Shown: positions 32,279 through 40,669 of the stretch, piece after piece
Position numbering within the stretch: the stretch's first letter is position 1
Layout of the letters: each line of letters starts with the position of its first letter
NCBI GenBank assembly: GCA_009918425.1
Contig: RGEC01000001.1
Span: 1-41,644 of the forward strand
Length of the DNA stretch: 41,644 nt
Source of the DNA: Bacteroidota bacterium
GTDB taxonomy: Bacteria; Bacteroidota; Bacteroidia; NS11-12g; UBA955
Direction: 5' to 3'
Translations under genes and position numbers: made by a program
Notes under the pieces: model-generated
Seen by the model: the letters and a program-made list of their open reading frames with translations, nothing else
The model's database searches: none
Told to the model about the DNA's origin: nothing

Positions 32279-33595
32279 ATGACGACAGAAACCACTTCAT
32301 ATCTTCCTTACAAAGTAAAAGATATCACGCTGGCCGAATGGGGCCGCAAAGAAATCCGCATGGCCGAGGCCGAAATGCCCGGTCTGATGGCTATCCGTGA
32401 AGAATATCGTGGCAGTCAGCCACTCAAAGGTGCTCGCGTAGCAGGCTGTTTGCACATGACAATACAGACAGCTGTTCTCATTGAGACCCTCAAAGAACTG
32501 GGTGCTGATGTAACCTGGAGTTCGTGCAATATATTCTCTACTCAGGATCATGCCGCTGCTGCCATTGCTGCCGCAGGAATCCCCGTATATGCGTGGAAAG
32601 GTATGACCGAGGAAGAGTACGAATGGTGCATAGAGCAAACTTTGTACTTTGGTCCTGATCGTCAGCCACTGAACATGATTTTAGATGATGGCGGCGATCT
32701 TACCAATGTTGTTCTTGATAAATATCCTCATTTGGCTGCCGGTATCAAAGGCATCAGCGAAGAAACTACTACGGGCGTACATCGCCTTTATGAGCGCGTT
32801 ACCAAAGGTACTTTGCCCATGCCTGCGATCAATGTGAATGACAGCGTTACCAAGAGTAAGTTTGACAACAAATACGGTTGTAAAGAATCGTTGGTGGATG
32901 CCATTCGCCGCGCCACCGATGTAATGTTAGCAGGTAAAGTAGCTGTAGTTTGTGGTTACGGTGATGTAGGAAAAGGCAGTGCCGACAGCCTTCGTGGTGC
33001 CGGTGCCCGTGTAATCGTTACCGAGATCGATCCCATCTGCGCTCTTCAGGCCGCTATGGACGGATACGAGGTTAGAACGCTGGAAAATGCCATACCACGT
33101 GCCAATATCGTGGTTACCGCTACAGGTAACTGTCAGATTGTGACGGATAGGCACTTCAAACTGATGAATGACAAAACCATCGTTTGCAACATTGGCCACT
33201 TCGACAATGAAATTGATATCGCCTGGCTGAACAGTAACTACGGTAGCACCAAATACACCATCAAGCCTCAGGTTGATGTATACAACATCGATGGAAGGGA
33301 AGTGATTGTGCTGGCTGAAGGCCGCCTGGTAAATCTGGGATGTGCAATGGGTCACCCCAGTTTTGTAATGAGCAACAGCTTTACCAATCAGACGCTTGCG
33401 CAGATTGAATTGTGGAACAACCACAGCAACTACGACAACAAAGTGTATGTGCTTCCTAAGCATCTCGACGAGAAAGTAGCACGCCTGCATTTGGCTCATA
33501 TCGGTGCGGAACTTACCGAACTCACTACAGAGCAGGCCGATTACATTGGCGTTTCCGTGCAGGGTCCGTTCAAGAAAGATCAATATCGCTATTAA
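32279..33595 (+). CDS. ahcY: Adenosylhomocysteinase
   Basis: Hydrolyses S-adenosylhomocysteine to adenosine and homocysteine, removing the inhibitor of methyltransferases. The 438-residue protein has LHMTIQTAVLIETLKELGA and SSCNIFSTQDHAAAAI at the N-terminus, EETTTGVHRLY, NDSVTKSKFDNKYG with the catalytic Lys, the NAD-binding GYGDVGKGSA, HFDNEID, HPSFVMSNSFTNQTLAQIELW and the C-terminal YIGVSVQGPFKKDQYRY with the conserved Lys-Tyr that closes the neighbouring active site. It lacks any large insertion. Monocistronic with its own promoter and terminator. Codon use looks more optimised than its neighbours, as for a highly expressed gene. Confidence 0.97.
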   Translation: MTTETTSYLPYKVKDITLAEWGRKEIRMAEAEMPGLMAIREEYRGSQPLKGARVAGCLHMTIQTAVLIETLKELGADVTWSSCNIFSTQDHAAAAIAAAGIPVYAWKGMTEEEYEWCIEQTLYFGPDRQPLNMILDDGGDLTNVVLDKYPHLAAGIKGISEETTTGVHRLYERVTKGTLPMPAINVNDSVTKSKFDNKYGCKESLVDAIRRATDVMLAGKVAVVCGYGDVGKGSADSLRGAGARVIVTEIDPICALQAAMDGYEVRTLENAIPRANIVVTATGNCQIVTDRHFKLMNDKTIVCNIGHFDNEIDIAWLNSNYGSTKYTIKPQVDVYNIDGREVIVLAEGRLVNLGCAMGHPSFVMSNSFTNQTLAQIELWNNHSNYDNKVYVLPKHLDEKVARLHLAHIGAELTELTTEQADYIGVSVQGPFKKDQYRY

Positions 33596-33614
33596 AATTC
33601 TGAGTAATTAAAAG

Positions 33615-33642
33615 AAAAGCCATCTGAGAGGATGGCTTTTTT
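33615..33642 (+). terminator. Rho-independent terminator of ahcY
   Basis: AAAAGCCATC (33615-33624) pairs with GATGGCTTTT (33631-33640) around a TGAGAG loop and is followed by more T residues. Confidence 0.9.
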
Positions 33643-33647
33643 GTTGC

Positions 33648-33655
33648 TACTTTTG
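33648..33655 (+). promoter_or_regulatory. -7 promoter element TACTTTTG of the mannosyltransferase-like gene
   Basis: Exact TAnnTTTG match ending 5 nt before the ATG at 33661, and only 6 nt beyond the ahcY terminator tail. Confidence 0.6.
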
Positions 33656-33660
33656 CGCCA

Positions 33661-34782
33661 ATGCTTGCAGCGAATCCTTATCTGAAGCGGGCCTTGCTGT
33701 TTGCCTTCGGATTAAAGCTATTTTATCTCTTACTTGGTAATTTGCTTCCGAACGGATGGAATGGGTTTGAGCACATTTTTGATGTTTTTGCCCGAAATGA
33801 TTCGGGGTGGTATCACCTTATTGCGCGCGAGGGTTACCCAACGGGTGCGCCCACTCAAGGGCAACAGACACCGTTTGCTTTTTTCCCTTTGTATCCCGCT
33901 ATAATTGCTTTGTTTAGGCAGCCTTTACTGTTTTTCAGCGAAAACCCGGATCTGGTCTATGTTATGGCATCTTTCTTAGCACACTTATTTTTAACGTGTC
34001 TTTGGGTTGTGATGTTGTTCAAATGGCTGGAATCCACAGGTATGGAGTCCGGCAGGATTTTTATTTACAGCATTTTTTTTCAGGTTTTCCCCTATCATTT
34101 TTTTTATCATATGTTTTATGGAGAAGTGCTGTTTTCCAGTTTGTTTATGTGGGCAATGCTTTCTGTGGCCCGGAAAAAGCATATTTCACTGGCTGTATCG
34201 GTTGCGCTGCTTACGTTCTGCAGACCCACCGGTATTGTATTCTCTGCCGGGTTGGGTTTGTGGATTATTGCCGACAATGGCTGGTTTCGTATATTGAAAC
34301 AAAAAGAAAACAAAAAACAAATTATTGCCTTGCTGGCGTCACCGGCTGCTTTATGCCTATGGATGTTTTATTTGTATTTTCATTGCGGGGATGCCATGGT
34401 TTTCAGCAATACGCAAATGGCCTGGGGGCGCGGCTATACCTGGCCTTGGGAATCCTTTTTTGCCGGTGGATACCGTTATGAGGCGGTATTATCCATATAC
34501 GTCCTTTTATTGATTGCGGCTTCAGTATTGCTTTTCAGAAATGCCGGAATAGGCGAGAAACTATTTGTGGGACTGAACATAATTTTCCCGCTACTTACAG
34601 GAACTGTTGCCAGTTATTACCGCTATTTTTCTGTAATCCCACAGTTTTATGTTAGGTTATTCAATGCCATTGAGTCCCGGTGGAAATGGGTTGCAGCCGC
34701 TTGTATGCTGCTGAATATTGTACTTTATTATATTTGGGTTTCGGAATTGCATCCCAGCCCGGTGACATGGTTTACCTACTGA
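33661..34782 (+). CDS. PIG-V-like GT-C membrane glycosyltransferase
   Basis: A 373-residue protein with about eight to ten transmembrane segments. The first large loop reads FARNDSGWYHLIAREGYP followed by FFPLYPAIIALF, the pattern of PIG-V (GPI mannosyltransferase II) relatives and other GT-C enzymes, where the acidic residue of the loop (here Asp in NDSGWY) is catalytic. Such enzymes use lipid-linked sugar donors at the outer face of the inner membrane. The acceptor is unknown. The neighbouring genes are housekeeping and give no pathway. Its stop codon abuts the stop of the convergent parE with no base between and no terminator. Confidence 0.72.
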   Translation: MLAANPYLKRALLFAFGLKLFYLLLGNLLPNGWNGFEHIFDVFARNDSGWYHLIAREGYPTGAPTQGQQTPFAFFPLYPAIIALFRQPLLFFSENPDLVYVMASFLAHLFLTCLWVVMLFKWLESTGMESGRIFIYSIFFQVFPYHFFYHMFYGEVLFSSLFMWAMLSVARKKHISLAVSVALLTFCRPTGIVFSAGLGLWIIADNGWFRILKQKENKKQIIALLASPAALCLWMFYLYFHCGDAMVFSNTQMAWGRGYTWPWESFFAGGYRYEAVLSIYVLLLIAASVLLFRNAGIGEKLFVGLNIIFPLLTGTVASYYRYFSVIPQFYVRLFNAIESRWKWVAAACMLLNIVLYYIWVSELHPSPVTWFTY

Positions 34783-36675
34783 TTAAGCGGCAGCCGTTTC
34801 CTCAGTTTCCGCGGGCTCATCATCTTCATCTGTGATGTCTTTTTCAATAACCAGATTATCGATGATAAACTCTTGTCTTTCCGGGGTGTTTTTGCCCATG
34901 TAGTAACTCAGTACTTTTTCTATACTGCTGTCGGCACTGAGCACCACAGGCTCCAATCTAATGTCGGTACCGATGAATCTGGCAAATTCTTCGGGGGATA
35001 TTTCACCCAACCCTTTGAAGCGCGTGATTTCCGGTTTGCCTCCAAGTTTTTTAATGGCCCTTTGTCTTTCTTCATCGTTGTAGCAGTAAATTGTTTCTTT
35101 TTTGTTTCTTACCCTAAAAAGCGGAGTTTGCAGTATATACAAATGACGATTTCTCACAAGATCGGGGAAGAACTGCAGGAAGAAAGTCATCATCAGCAAG
35201 CGAATATGCATGCCATCCACATCGGCATCGGTAGCCAGCACAATTTTGTTGTAGCGGAGGTTATCTACGGTCTCTTCTATATCCAGTGCGTGCTGCAACA
35301 GGTTGAATTCTTCATTTTCATAAACTACTTTCTTTTTGAGGCCGTAACAATTTAGGGGTTTGCCCCTCAGGCTGAAAACAGCCTGCAGATCGGGGTTCCG
35401 GCTTTTGGTGATACTTCCGCTGGCGCTGTCACCTTCCGTGATGAACAGGGTGGTTTCAAAGCGTTTTTCGTTTTTTTCATCGGGCAGATGAACGCGGCAA
35501 TCACGGAGTTTTTTGTTATGTAAGTTTGCCCGTTTGGCGCGTTCCTTGGCCAGTTTTTGTACACCGGCCATGTCTTTGCGTTCGCGCTCGTTCTGCAGTA
35601 TTTTTTTGAGCAGTGCATCGGCAGTTGAGGGATTTTTATGCAGGTAATCGTCTACTTGTTTTTTAACAAATTCCAGAATGCCGGTTTTGATACTGGGGCC
35701 ATCCGGTCCCATATCGGTGCTGCCGAGTTTCGTTTTTGTCTGGCTTTCAAAAACGGGTTCCTGCACACGCACACTCACTGCGGCTGTGATAGATCCGCGT
35801 ATGTCTGAGGCATCAAATTCTTTCTTATAAAACTCGCGGATGGTTTTAACCATAGCCTCTCTGAAAGCCTGCAGGTGTGTGCCTCCTTGTGTGGTGTATT
35901 GTCCGTTTACAAATGAGTAGTAATCTTCACCGTAGCTGTCGGTATGGCTGAACGCAATTTCTACATCGGCACCTTTGGCGTGCACCACCGGATACAGCAT
36001 AGTCTCCGGATTTACTTTATGTTCCAGCAAATCCAGAAGTCCGCGCTTGCTGCTGTAATTCTCGCCGTTGTAGTTGATGGTGAGCCCTGCATTCAGATAG
36101 GTGTAGTTTTTTATTTGTTCGCGCAGGTAGTCATTAACAAACTTATAGTTTTTGAAAATACTGTCATCCGGTTCAAAAATGGTGAGTGTGCCGTTATTTT
36201 CTTTTGCATCAAATTCAGGAAGATCTTCTTTAAGTTCACCGCGGCAGAATTCTGCTTTTTTGCTGCGTCCATCACGGAAACTTTGTACGCAGAAATAATG
36301 GCTGAGTGCATTGACCGCCTTCGTTCCCACGCCATTCAGGCCCACAGATTTCTGGAAAGCGCGGCTGTCGTATTTACCACCGGTATTGATTTTGCTCACG
36401 CAGTCAATTACTTTTCCCAGCGGAATTCCTCGTCCGTAATCCCGCACGGTAACACGGTGTTCTTCCACTTTTATTTCAATTTTCTTACCGTTGCCCATTA
36501 CGTGCTCGTCAATAGAGTTGTCTAAGATTTCCTTTACCAGCACATAAATACCATCATCGGCGGCGGTTCCGTCGCCCAACTTACCTATATACATACCCGG
36601 ACGAAGGCGGATATGCTCTTTCCAGTCAAGACTTCGGATTTCGTCTTCGGTATACCTGGGTGTATTTTCTGTCAT
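34783..36675 (-). CDS. parE: DNA topoisomerase IV subunit B, ParE
   Basis: ATPase subunit of the type IIA topoisomerase that decatenates chromosomes. At 630 residues it has the GHKL ATPase domain (IRLRPGMYIG, ILDNSIDEHVMG, DYGRGIP, NTGGKYD, GLNGVGTKAVNALS), a transducer domain with FVNGQYTTQGGTH, and a TOPRIM domain with TEGDSASG near 411 and DADVDGMHIR near 480. The ending is an acidic tail (DEDDEPAETEE). The Lys/Tyr-rich Bacteroidota ParE type is favoured over GyrB by length and by NTGGKYDSRAF. No parC follows; the next gene on this side is convergent. A near-consensus TAATATTG sits 5 nt before the ATG. Confidence 0.88.
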   Translation of the reverse strand: MTENTPRYTEDEIRSLDWKEHIRLRPGMYIGKLGDGTAADDGIYVLVKEILDNSIDEHVMGNGKKIEIKVEEHRVTVRDYGRGIPLGKVIDCVSKINTGGKYDSRAFQKSVGLNGVGTKAVNALSHYFCVQSFRDGRSKKAEFCRGELKEDLPEFDAKENNGTLTIFEPDDSIFKNYKFVNDYLREQIKNYTYLNAGLTINYNGENYSSKRGLLDLLEHKVNPETMLYPVVHAKGADVEIAFSHTDSYGEDYYSFVNGQYTTQGGTHLQAFREAMVKTIREFYKKEFDASDIRGSITAAVSVRVQEPVFESQTKTKLGSTDMGPDGPSIKTGILEFVKKQVDDYLHKNPSTADALLKKILQNERERKDMAGVQKLAKERAKRANLHNKKLRDCRVHLPDEKNEKRFETTLFITEGDSASGSITKSRNPDLQAVFSLRGKPLNCYGLKKKVVYENEEFNLLQHALDIEETVDNLRYNKIVLATDADVDGMHIRLLMMTFFLQFFPDLVRNRHLYILQTPLFRVRNKKETIYCYNDEERQRAIKKLGGKPEITRFKGLGEISPEEFARFIGTDIRLEPVVLSADSSIEKVLSYYMGKNTPERQEFIIDNLVIEKDITDEDDEPAETEETAAA

Positions 36676-36733
36676 AATTGCAATATTATAATTTGATTTG
36701 CCTTCGCTCCACCATAGTTGTTCACAGTCTTAC

Positions 36734-36741
36734 TAAATTTG
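36734..36741 (+). promoter_or_regulatory. -7 promoter element TAAATTTG of the TPR-like lipoprotein
   Basis: Exact TAnnTTTG match ending only 3 nt before the ATG at 36745. The longer frame start at 36718 would lie upstream of this promoter. Confidence 0.65.
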
Positions 36742-36744
36742 CAC

Positions 36745-37260
36745 ATGCGTTTTTCAATTTTATGTGTGTTTTCGGTATTGTTCATTTCATGTCAGACCGA
36801 AATTGACAAGAAGCTTTCGGTAATTCAGCCTTATTTATCACAGGTGCAGGACTCCATGAAGGTAAACCGTATACCTGATACCATGGCATTGCATTTTCAG
36901 CAGTTTGCAGCGCAGTTTCCGCAACATAAGGCCAGTGAAAAATTGCTATACGCTGCCACGCTGTTGGCAGAGCGTAGCGGACGGTATTTTGAGTGCGGAA
37001 AATGGTGTGAAATGTATGTTGCACATTACCCTAAGGGGCAGTATCTGTTTCCCGCCATGGTGGCAGCAGCGCATAATTATGAAAAAATCGGGCAGTTCGA
37101 CAAGGCCATCATTTACTACGATAAAGCGGCATTGCAGGACCCAAATTCTACGCTTGGCAAACAATGTGCTCAGACATCAGCCATGCTAAAAAAGGGTTTG
37201 ATTACTCCGGAACAGCAGCTGGATTATATTTTGCAGAACAGTAAGGATACTGCTAAGTAA
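36745..37260 (+). CDS. TPR-like lipoprotein
   Basis: A 171-residue protein with a lipoprotein signal MRFSILCVFSVLFISC (Cys16). The mature part is helical, with repeat-like pairs around HFQQFAAQFPQHKASEKLLYAATLLAERSGRY, MVAAAHNYEKIGQFDKAIIYYDKAALQDPN, the latter a good tetratricopeptide unit. It is probably an envelope-anchored scaffold for protein interactions; partners unknown. The start at 36745 follows the promoter box. Its stop abuts the stop of the convergent gene (TAATTA), with no terminator visible. It diverges from parE. Confidence 0.72.
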   Translation: MRFSILCVFSVLFISCQTEIDKKLSVIQPYLSQVQDSMKVNRIPDTMALHFQQFAAQFPQHKASEKLLYAATLLAERSGRYFECGKWCEMYVAHYPKGQYLFPAMVAAAHNYEKIGQFDKAIIYYDKAALQDPNSTLGKQCAQTSAMLKKGLITPEQQLDYILQNSKDTAK

Positions 37261-37929
37261 TTATTTTTTCTTTTTCTTCTTAAAATCACCACGTTTCCAG
37301 GCATCAAGGAATTGCATCCATGCCATAGGGCTTAGGTAATTTTGGGGTGGAGCCTGTTTGTAGTAATATAGTTGCTGAACCCGACTTTGGGCAATCATTT
37401 GCTGACTTGCCTTCGCATCTGCCGGGCGCATTTTCATCTCTTCCTTGGCGGCTTCAAGCTCCAGGTTTTTACGGGCGATTTCATAGGCATCGTCCGGTGG
37501 CGTGGTGTTCACGAATTCATGGTCGAAAAAAGACTTTGACGGCAGTGCACGAATAAAAATTACCGGTATATCAATGGTGTCCTGCACCATGGTTTTGATG
37601 ATATTGTAACGATTTGAAGTTAGTGTGTCAGGAATAACATGCCATGAGGCAGTTTTTTCAGCTTGTGTAAACCATAAGGTATCGCCTTTTAGGGCAACTA
37701 TGCCAAAGTGCCCCAACAGGTCTGTGTATCCGGCAAGTCCTCGGCGGCTGTTTTTTATGGCAACGTAGGGAATGGGTTTGAGACTATCTGAAGTAAGCAC
37801 TAAGCCTGTGAAAAGGATATAGGGGTTCAGGTTTCTTTGTGCCCTGACATTATGCGGAACAGCAAATAAAAGACAAAATAATCCGAGGGCTACAAATCTG
37901 AACATTGTATTATTTCTCAATATACGCAT
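37261..37929 (-). CDS. Secreted CarboxypepD_reg-like protein with poly-Lys tail
   Basis: A 222-residue protein. The signal peptide runs to VRAQ (about residue 31; a start at the internal Met9 would give a shorter, more typical n-region). The mature N-terminus, YILFTGLVLTSDSLKPIPYVAIKNSRRGLAGYTDLLGHFGIVALKGDTLWFT, is the prealbumin-like regulatory fold seen in CarboxypepD_reg and SusC N-termini. A helical stretch (about 150-190, YEIARKNLELEAAKEEMKM) and a KKKKKK end follow. Homologous-looking proteins are widespread in Bacteroidota and uncharacterised. It is probably periplasmic. Confidence 0.7.
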   Translation of the reverse strand: MRILRNNTMFRFVALGLFCLLFAVPHNVRAQRNLNPYILFTGLVLTSDSLKPIPYVAIKNSRRGLAGYTDLLGHFGIVALKGDTLWFTQAEKTASWHVIPDTLTSNRYNIIKTMVQDTIDIPVIFIRALPSKSFFDHEFVNTTPPDDAYEIARKNLELEAAKEEMKMRPADAKASQQMIAQSRVQQLYYYKQAPPQNYLSPMAWMQFLDAWKRGDFKKKKKK

Positions 37930-37944
37930 TTTGCTTCACATTTC

Positions 37945-37952
37945 CAAATTTA
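37945..37952 (-). promoter_or_regulatory. -7 promoter element TAAATTTG of the CarboxypepD_reg-like gene
   Basis: Exact TAnnTTTG match on the minus strand, 15 nt before the ATG at 37929. It overlaps the stop codon of the chromate-transporter remnant. Confidence 0.6.
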
Positions 37953-39072
37953 CCAGCCGTTTACTGTCCAGATTATACCGGCAATGACCGTGCCAAGCAC
38001 AATCAGGGGGGGTGATATTTTTTGAGTAAAGATGAGAATGCCGGCGATTATAAATATGCCGATTTCTGAAGCATCGGTTTTGAAGTCAGCGATTCCGCTC
38101 CAGAAATGCTGATTGATGATAAGTGCTGCTGAAAGGATAACCAATAATACAGCCCAGCAACTGACCATCGAATCCAAAACCCGAAGTGCGCATTGCAATG
38201 CCATTGAGGTAAACTGCAAGGTTGAAATTGGGGCCGGGCATGCCCTGTATTAGTCCCAGTCCTGTGTTCAGCTGTTCAATGGTCATGTAGGGTTTGTGGT
38301 ACACATAATGCTCCATAGCCATGGCGCTAAGGATATTGCCTCCGCCAAAAGAAAGCGCACCCATGCGATAGGTGTTTTCAAACAATACAATTGGCTTGCT
38401 GAGACCAAGCGTATCCTGATTAGCACTCAGGATCATGCCAAGGCCGCCAATGAGCAGAAATATGAGCAATAGCAAACTTAGGTTTGCCCAGCGGACTTTC
38501 CCAAATGGCTGGGGATTGGGAGTGAACTGTCTGTTGCCGAAATTGCTACTGATAATGCCGCCCAGAAGCACGCCAAAAGGGAAAATAAGTGGATTGCGGA
38601 ATATAAAACCGGCCATACCTGCCAAAAGAAATATGAGGTAATTGATATTATCCTTTCGTATTAGCCGAAACATGCTGAATACAGCATAACAAAGAAATGC
38701 GGCAACCATAGGTTCCAGAAAGCGGAGATGTCCCTTACTGAGGAAAATGGGAGACAAGGTAAAGATGGCCATAATGACTGCGCCGGGTAAAACCCACGCA
38801 AGCAAGGTGAGAAATGCCAGTCCGGGCCCTCCCAGTTTAAATCCAACAGCCGTAATGGTTTGGGTGGTGCTGGGGCCTGGAAGAATGCTACAAAACGCAT
38901 TGATATCAATAAGATCTTCCTGCGTGATAAATTTTTTATTTTCCACCAGCCTTTTGCTAAACAATGGCAGGTGCATCTGTGGGCCACCGAATGCCGAACA
39001 GCCCAGCCAGAAAGCCGATTTAAGAAATTGCCACTGCCGGAGTTTCCCTATTTTTGCACTGCTATGTGGCAT
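37950..39072 (-). pseudogene. chrA: Chromate transporter (ChrA, CHR family) disrupted by internal deletion and frameshift
   Basis: The first 293 codons or so from the ATG at 39072 encode a CHR domain (FGGPQMHLPLF, FCSILPGPSTTQT, LAWVLPGAVIM) and the start of the second (SFGGGNILSAMAMEHYV, GLIQGMPGPNFNLAVYLNGIAMRTSG). The frame then runs off-family and stops at 38086. The missing C-terminal part (SMVSCWAVLLVILSAALI through SPPLIVLGTVIAGIIWT) continues in a different frame down to 37950. Relative to the first CHR domain, roughly 40-50 residues seem lost at about 38160-38190, so this is more than a one-base shift. The product would lack its last helices. A sequencing or assembly error is possible but would have to include a deletion. 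Confidence 0.72.
39049..39056 (+). promoter_or_regulatory. -7 promoter element TATTTTTG of a small lipoprotein gene
   Basis: Exact TAnnTTTG match ending 7 nt before the ATG at 39064. It lies inside the 5' end of the divergent chrA remnant. Confidence 0.6.
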
Positions 39073-39642
39073 ATCAAAAACAAAACAACGAAAATATGGG
39101 TAAATATGGCAGTTTTTATACCTGTTTTCATATTTCTGACAGCCTGTGGAGGCAATAATATTTCTGAAAACAGGGCTGAATGCATTGTTAGTACAGATTC
39201 GCTACAACTTTCCATGCAGCAGATAAGGGGCAGGTTTGGATATAAAATCAATGAAATTGATGAGCGGCGTCATGCAATGGATAGTGTTTTGCAATGGTTA
39301 AAATTTGCCGACGAGAATAAAGTTTCGGCTGAAATGCGCACCCAGATTCTTCAATACAATTCTGTCTACCGCATTTATAAAGATTTTGCCCCAAAATACA
39401 AGCAAAATGTGCTTAAAGCAGAGGAGTTATTTTACGAGATTAAAGCCCTTGATAAGCAGGTTAAAGCAGGTGATTTTGACAATAATTTAACGGCTTTTGG
39501 GAAAGAATACCGTAAAATCAGGGAAGAGCTCACAGTGTTAAGTTCAGATTTAGATGAGACACTTGGCAGGTTAAATGCCGTGGAACCTACCTACAGACGC
39601 ATTGCCGGCCCGGTAGAGGATTTTGCCGAAACCGTGCATTAA
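39064..39642 (+). CDS. Helical lipoprotein of unknown function
   Basis: With the ATG at 39064 the protein has 192 residues: a signal MWHIKNKTTKIWVN...FIFLTAC with lipobox Cys28 (LTAC), then a Gly-Gly-Asn linker and a mostly helical, charged domain (SMQQIRGRFGYKINEIDERRHAMDS to NAVEPTYRRIAGPVEDF) that could form a coiled coil. No family is recognised. The frame is open upstream to 38860, but the promoter box at 39049 fixes the start; Met at 39106 is a later alternative. It overlaps the divergent chrA start by 9 nt and shares the palindrome TTAA with the stop of the convergent GSCFA gene. Confidence 0.68.
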   Translation: MWHIKNKTTKIWVNMAVFIPVFIFLTACGGNNISENRAECIVSTDSLQLSMQQIRGRFGYKINEIDERRHAMDSVLQWLKFADENKVSAEMRTQILQYNSVYRIYKDFAPKYKQNVLKAEELFYEIKALDKQVKAGDFDNNLTAFGKEYRKIREELTVLSSDLDETLGRLNAVEPTYRRIAGPVEDFAETVH

Positions 39643-40622
39643 GCCCATTGCGCAGGCCAGTGTGTTTTGGACGGATATTTAGACCTTAATTGTCTGCCCA
39701 CTTCTTCGCATCGCAATTTCCAGTTGTCAATATCAATTTGGTTTTCAGACATTACTCGGTGGTTTTTCATTCGAAGCCAGTTTCGGGCATCCTCAATATA
39801 TTGATGGCTTTCCTGTGTAAAACAGTTTTCACAAAATCGATTGAAAATATATTCTGTTGCCCAGGGAGTAGGGTGGGCCAGGTCTTCGGTATAGAAACGA
39901 TGATCGCGCAATTCCTCGGTTAGTATTTCGTAAGAAGGGAAATACAGGATTTCGGGGTGCTCTGCTCTTAGGGTAGCAAGGGCGCTGATTAGCCTACTTT
40001 TACTGATAACATTTTCCTGTATTCCATCACGCAGGTGTTTTACAGGACTGATGGTAAATAGGATTTTTATATTGGGATTAATCAACCGAAAATGGTAGAT
40101 ACAGTCTTTGTAAGCTTTTATAATTTCTGTTTCTGTCAATATCCGTGTGGTGAATTCATGGTTAGGAATTTTATGGCAATTCCCAACGATCATTTCAATC
40201 CGGTTCATTTGCCATACTTTGGCTGTGCCGGGAGTGATGACGGCAATATCAGCATTGCTCAGGAATTCGAGTGTCATTTCGATTTCCCTGTTAATACGGG
40301 AGGCAAGTGTTTCAGCATCTTTATGTTTGTAACTGCCATGATGATGCATGCTGTGAAACTCACCGGAATGATAGGTGAAATCATGCGCGCTGTAGCGGTA
40401 TTCGGTGGCGATTTTTTCAATACAAAGGGCAATACTGTGGGGGTTAAATAATATGCCAAACGGATTGTTAAGGCAGGCAAAACCGGCGTTTTGAAAGTAG
40501 TTGTATATGTTTTCAGAAAAACAGGAACCGACAAAAAACAGTTGTGAGTTGATATTTGCAATGGTATTGGGTTCAATAAAAAAATGGGTGTTTAGCCTGT
40601 TTTTTAATATTTCGGAAGACAT
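39639..40622 (-). CDS. GSCFA-domain protein
   Basis: A 327-residue member of the GSCFA family, named after the motif seen here as FFVGSCFSEN (residues 30-38). Other typical stretches are NPFGILFNPHSIALCIEKI, FHSMHHHGSYKH, ADIAVITPGTAKVWQ, ILFTISPVKHLRDGI with following SKSRLISAL, YFPSYEIL and DLAHPTPWATEYIFNRF, which carry Ser, Asp and His positions resembling SGNH-type hydrolases. The family is common in Bacteroidota and biochemically undefined, possibly an esterase or acyl-modifying enzyme. There is no signal peptide. It diverges from the small membrane protein and overlaps the convergent lipoprotein by 4 nt. Confidence 0.88.
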   Translation of the reverse strand: MSSEILKNRLNTHFFIEPNTIANINSQLFFVGSCFSENIYNYFQNAGFACLNNPFGILFNPHSIALCIEKIATEYRYSAHDFTYHSGEFHSMHHHGSYKHKDAETLASRINREIEMTLEFLSNADIAVITPGTAKVWQMNRIEMIVGNCHKIPNHEFTTRILTETEIIKAYKDCIYHFRLINPNIKILFTISPVKHLRDGIQENVISKSRLISALATLRAEHPEILYFPSYEILTEELRDHRFYTEDLAHPTPWATEYIFNRFCENCFTQESHQYIEDARNWLRMKNHRVMSENQIDIDNWKLRCEEVGRQLRSKYPSKTHWPAQWA

Positions 40623-40657
40623 GCCTGCAAATTAAGCAATAAGGCACTTTATCAGAA

Positions 40658-40665
40658 TATATTTG
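40658..40665 (+). promoter_or_regulatory. -7 promoter element TATATTTG of the small membrane protein
   Basis: Exact TAnnTTTG match ending 4 nt before the ATG at 40670. Confidence 0.65.
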
Positions 40666-40669
40666 CCGC

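Noticed and set aside
32927..33583. 218-codon open frame on the minus strand
   Set aside because: Fully antisense to ahcY, whose strong codon bias leaves the opposite frames open.
23893..33640. Shared AAAAGAAAAGCC arm in two terminators (23893 and about 33609)
   Set aside because: Short, low-complexity similarity expected for A/T-flanked terminators; not evidence for a mobile repeat.
38860..39063. Longer start of the helical lipoprotein
   Set aside because: The extension is antisense to chrA, and the promoter and lipoprotein signal both point to 39064.
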